Positions 4,818 to 6,255 of a stretch of 6,255 bases of DNA are shown one piece after another (the stretch's first letter is position 1; every line of letters starts with the position of its first letter). Origin of the DNA: Bacteroidales bacterium (GTDB lineage Bacteria; Bacteroidota; Bacteroidia; Bacteroidales; UBA7960). The notes beneath the pieces were generated by a model. The model saw nothing but the letters and a program-made list of their open reading frames with translations, had not been told where the DNA came from and made no database searches. Position numbers and translations under genes: made by a program. The DNA lies in the NCBI GenBank assembly GCA_007122745.1, contig SKTA01000131.1:1-6255 (forward strand), given 5' to 3'.

Positions 4818-6255
4818 CTATTTAATCAGTACGGCATTAAATTTACACACATCATAACATGAACCACATGCGATACATTTTTCCCTGACAATGAAGTGGG
4901 GATACCGCGGCGATCCGATGATGGCATCTACCGGGCATTTTTTCAGGCAGGCAGTACATCCGGTACAGGCATCTACGTCAATTACGTAAATCCTAAGGTC
5001 TGTGCAATGGTTTGCCGGACATTTTCTCTCGAAAATATGAGCATCAAACTCATTTTTAAAAAATTTGAGTGTATTGATGATTGCCATTGGGGATGACTTT
5101 CCCAGGGCACACAAGGATGTATCCCTGATCACACCCGCAAGGCTTCTCAGCTGCATTACCCCTTTAAACCGCTCAAGTGTTTGAAAGGACTGGTCTTCAG
5201 AAGGCCGTCTTGTTGCCTGATCCATTATTTCAAGCATGCGGGCGGTCCCTTCCCTGCAAGGAATGCATTTCCCGCAACTTTCTTTTTTAAAAAATGCCGT
5301 AAAGAACTTGGCCATGTCCACCATGCACACCTCTTCATCCAATACCACAAATGCCCCGCTTCCGAGTGCCGCACCGATATGTTTCAATGCTTCAAAATCG
5401 ATCTGTGTGTCGAGTGTCTCTTCCACGATGTAGCTGCCACTGTTGATGCCAAGCACAATAGCTTTAAAGGCCTTATCATTTTTCAGTCCGCCACCCACCC
5501 GGGTAATCACATCTCTGAAGCTGATTCCCATGGGTACCTCTACGGTTCCATGATACTTTATGTTCCCGGAGAGGGTAAACAGCTTGGTTCCTTTGCTTTT
5601 CTCGGTTCCCAGGTTCAGAAACCATTCAGGTCCTTTTTTAATGATAAGGGGCACATTGAATAGGGTTTCCACATTATTAACGATTGTAGGCTTATCCCAA
5701 AGTCCCTTTTCGGCCGGATAAGGCGGCTTGGAGGCTGGCATGGCCCTTTTCCCTTCAATGCTGTTGTTTAGGGCGGTTTCCTCACCACAAACAAAAGCCC
5801 TGGCTCCCTCTTTCACAACGACATCAATATTTACACCGGAGTCAAAGATGTGATGTCCGATGATGCCGTATTCACGTGCTTCTTCGATGGCCTGGTTGAG
5901 TCTTTTGATGGCAAGTTTAAACTCTTTTCTGATGAATATGAATGCCTTACCGGCGCCAATTGCATATGATGCGATAAGGGCTGCCTCAATCAAACGGTGG
6001 GGGTTGCTTTCGATGATGGCTCGGTTCATGTAACTGCCCGGATCGCTCTCTACGGCGTTGCAAACCAGATATTTCTGTTCGCCGCCATATTGCAGCGCGG
6101 TGGTCCATTTCTTTCCTGCGGAATAGCCACCTCCACCCCGGCCGGCAAGCAGACTCTGTTCAACCAGGTTACAAACCTGTTCCGGTGTAGGACGGGAAAT
6201 AGTATCCACAAAAGCCTGATAACCACCTTTGGCAATATATGCGGCAACCGAGACC
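4818..6255 (-). CDS. hydB: HydB/HndC-type NuoF-like flavoprotein subunit of an [FeFe]-hydrogenase, 5' end cut by the window edge
   Basis: This is the diaphorase-type subunit expected to bind FMN and NAD(P)H and pass electrons to HydA. 478 residues are visible. The frame stays open through the right edge, and the GTG at 6207-6209 is an internal valine inside a NuoF-like stretch (AYIAKGGYQAFVD), so the true start lies outside. Fragment positions: glycine-rich FMN loop GRGGGGYSAGKKW at 38-50; a second flavin loop CNAVESDPG at 65-73; GARAFVCGEETAL at 150-162; NNVETL at 193-198; the N3-type [4Fe-4S] cysteines 327, 330, 333 and 382. After a Cys pair (412, 417) the C-terminus carries two [4Fe-4S] motifs (430/433/436/440 and 460/463/466/470). 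That tail separates hydrogenase HydB/HndC from respiratory NuoF. Several flavin/NAD-site residues deviate (see findings). Stop TAG; hydA follows after 18 bp. The usual N-terminal thioredoxin-like [2Fe-2S] domain, if present, is not visible. Confidence 0.9.
   Translation of the reverse strand, partial: VSVAAYIAKGGYQAFVDTISRPTPEQVCNLVEQSLLAGRGGGGYSAGKKWTTALQYGGEQKYLVCNAVESDPGSYMNRAIIESNPHRLIEAALIASYAIGAGKAFIFIRKEFKLAIKRLNQAIEEAREYGIIGHHIFDSGVNIDVVVKEGARAFVCGEETALNNSIEGKRAMPASKPPYPAEKGLWDKPTIVNNVETLFNVPLIIKKGPEWFLNLGTEKSKGTKLFTLSGNIKYHGTVEVPMGISFRDVITRVGGGLKNDKAFKAIVLGINSGSYIVEETLDTQIDFEALKHIGAALGSGAFVVLDEEVCMVDMAKFFTAFFKKESCGKCIPCREGTARMLEIMDQATRRPSEDQSFQTLERFKGVMQLRSLAGVIRDTSLCALGKSSPMAIINTLKFFKNEFDAHIFERKCPANHCTDLRIYVIDVDACTGCTACLKKCPVDAIIGSPRYPHFIVREKCIACGSCYDVCKFNAVLIK

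Larger units (their letters stand above)
1..6255 (-). other. Probable single operon: hydrogenase subunits followed by sensory phosphorelay genes
   Basis: Five co-oriented genes are separated by 18, 13, 1 and 3 bp. No hairpin followed by a T-run fits in any gap, and no stretch over 20 bp is non-coding. The promoter should lie upstream of the right edge, probably before a hydC (NuoE-like) gene, and the operon continues past the left edge. The single-transcript claim is inferred from spacing. Confidence 0.75.

Noticed and set aside
4818..6209. GTG at 6207-6209 as the hydB start
   Set aside because: The frame continues upstream to the window edge with NuoF-like residues, so this GTG is an internal Val codon.
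4818..6255. Respiratory complex I NuoF instead of hydrogenase HydB
   Set aside because: The C-terminal pair of [4Fe-4S] motifs and the adjacent hydA are characteristic of HydB/HndC; no other nuo genes are visible.
1..6255. Mobile element, CRISPR array, tRNA/rRNA or terminator
   Set aside because: The window is nearly all coding with gaps of 18 bp or less; no repeats, transposase motifs, cloverleaf or hairpin plus T-run were seen.

Overview
This window looks like chromosomal DNA from an anaerobic, H2-metabolising bacterium. All five genes read leftwards on the minus strand, and no two are separated by more than 18 bp. Start codons lack Shine-Dalgarno sequences and sit behind A/T-rich leaders, base composition is moderate, and the histidine kinase/receiver style is familiar from Bacteroidetes. 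A fermentative member of the Bacteroidetes (Bacteroidales-like) is my best guess; that is inference, since no marker gene is present.

Layout in transcription order (right to left): (1) 6255-4818, an NADH-dehydrogenase-F-like hydrogenase subunit (HydB/HndC type) cut by the right edge; (2) 4799-3072, a 575-residue catalytic [FeFe]-hydrogenase (HydA) with the full chain of N-terminal Fe-S domains; (3) 3058-1019, a 679-residue protein fusing a two-cluster ferredoxin domain, a second, modified H-cluster domain, a four-cysteine Fe-S domain and a complete histidine kinase; (4) 1017-619, a stand-alone receiver protein; (5) 615-1, a receiver followed by a histidine-kinase phosphoacceptor domain, cut by the left edge. 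Gene 5 is easily overlooked because its stop codon lies outside the window. The intergenic gaps are 18, 13, 1 and 3 bp, so there is no room for a promoter or terminator and the whole window is probably one transcript.

How it may work: genes 1 and 2, with a NuoE-like HydC expected just beyond the right edge, would form a soluble HydABC-type hydrogenase exchanging electrons among NAD(P)H, ferredoxin and H2. Gene 3 keeps the H-cluster cysteines but lacks the proton-relay cysteine and the two methionines of catalytic enzymes, as in the putatively sensory group C (HydS-like) hydrogenases. Because it is fused to a kinase, the simplest reading is an H2 or redox sensor that phosphorylates gene 4 and, directly or through a relay, gene 5. 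The main interest is this H2-sensing phosphorelay encoded directly behind the enzyme it may monitor. Both HydA and HydB also carry substitutions at positions usually conserved in their families. No H-cluster maturases (HydE, HydF, HydG), RNA genes, mobile elements, CRISPR arrays or long repeats were seen.
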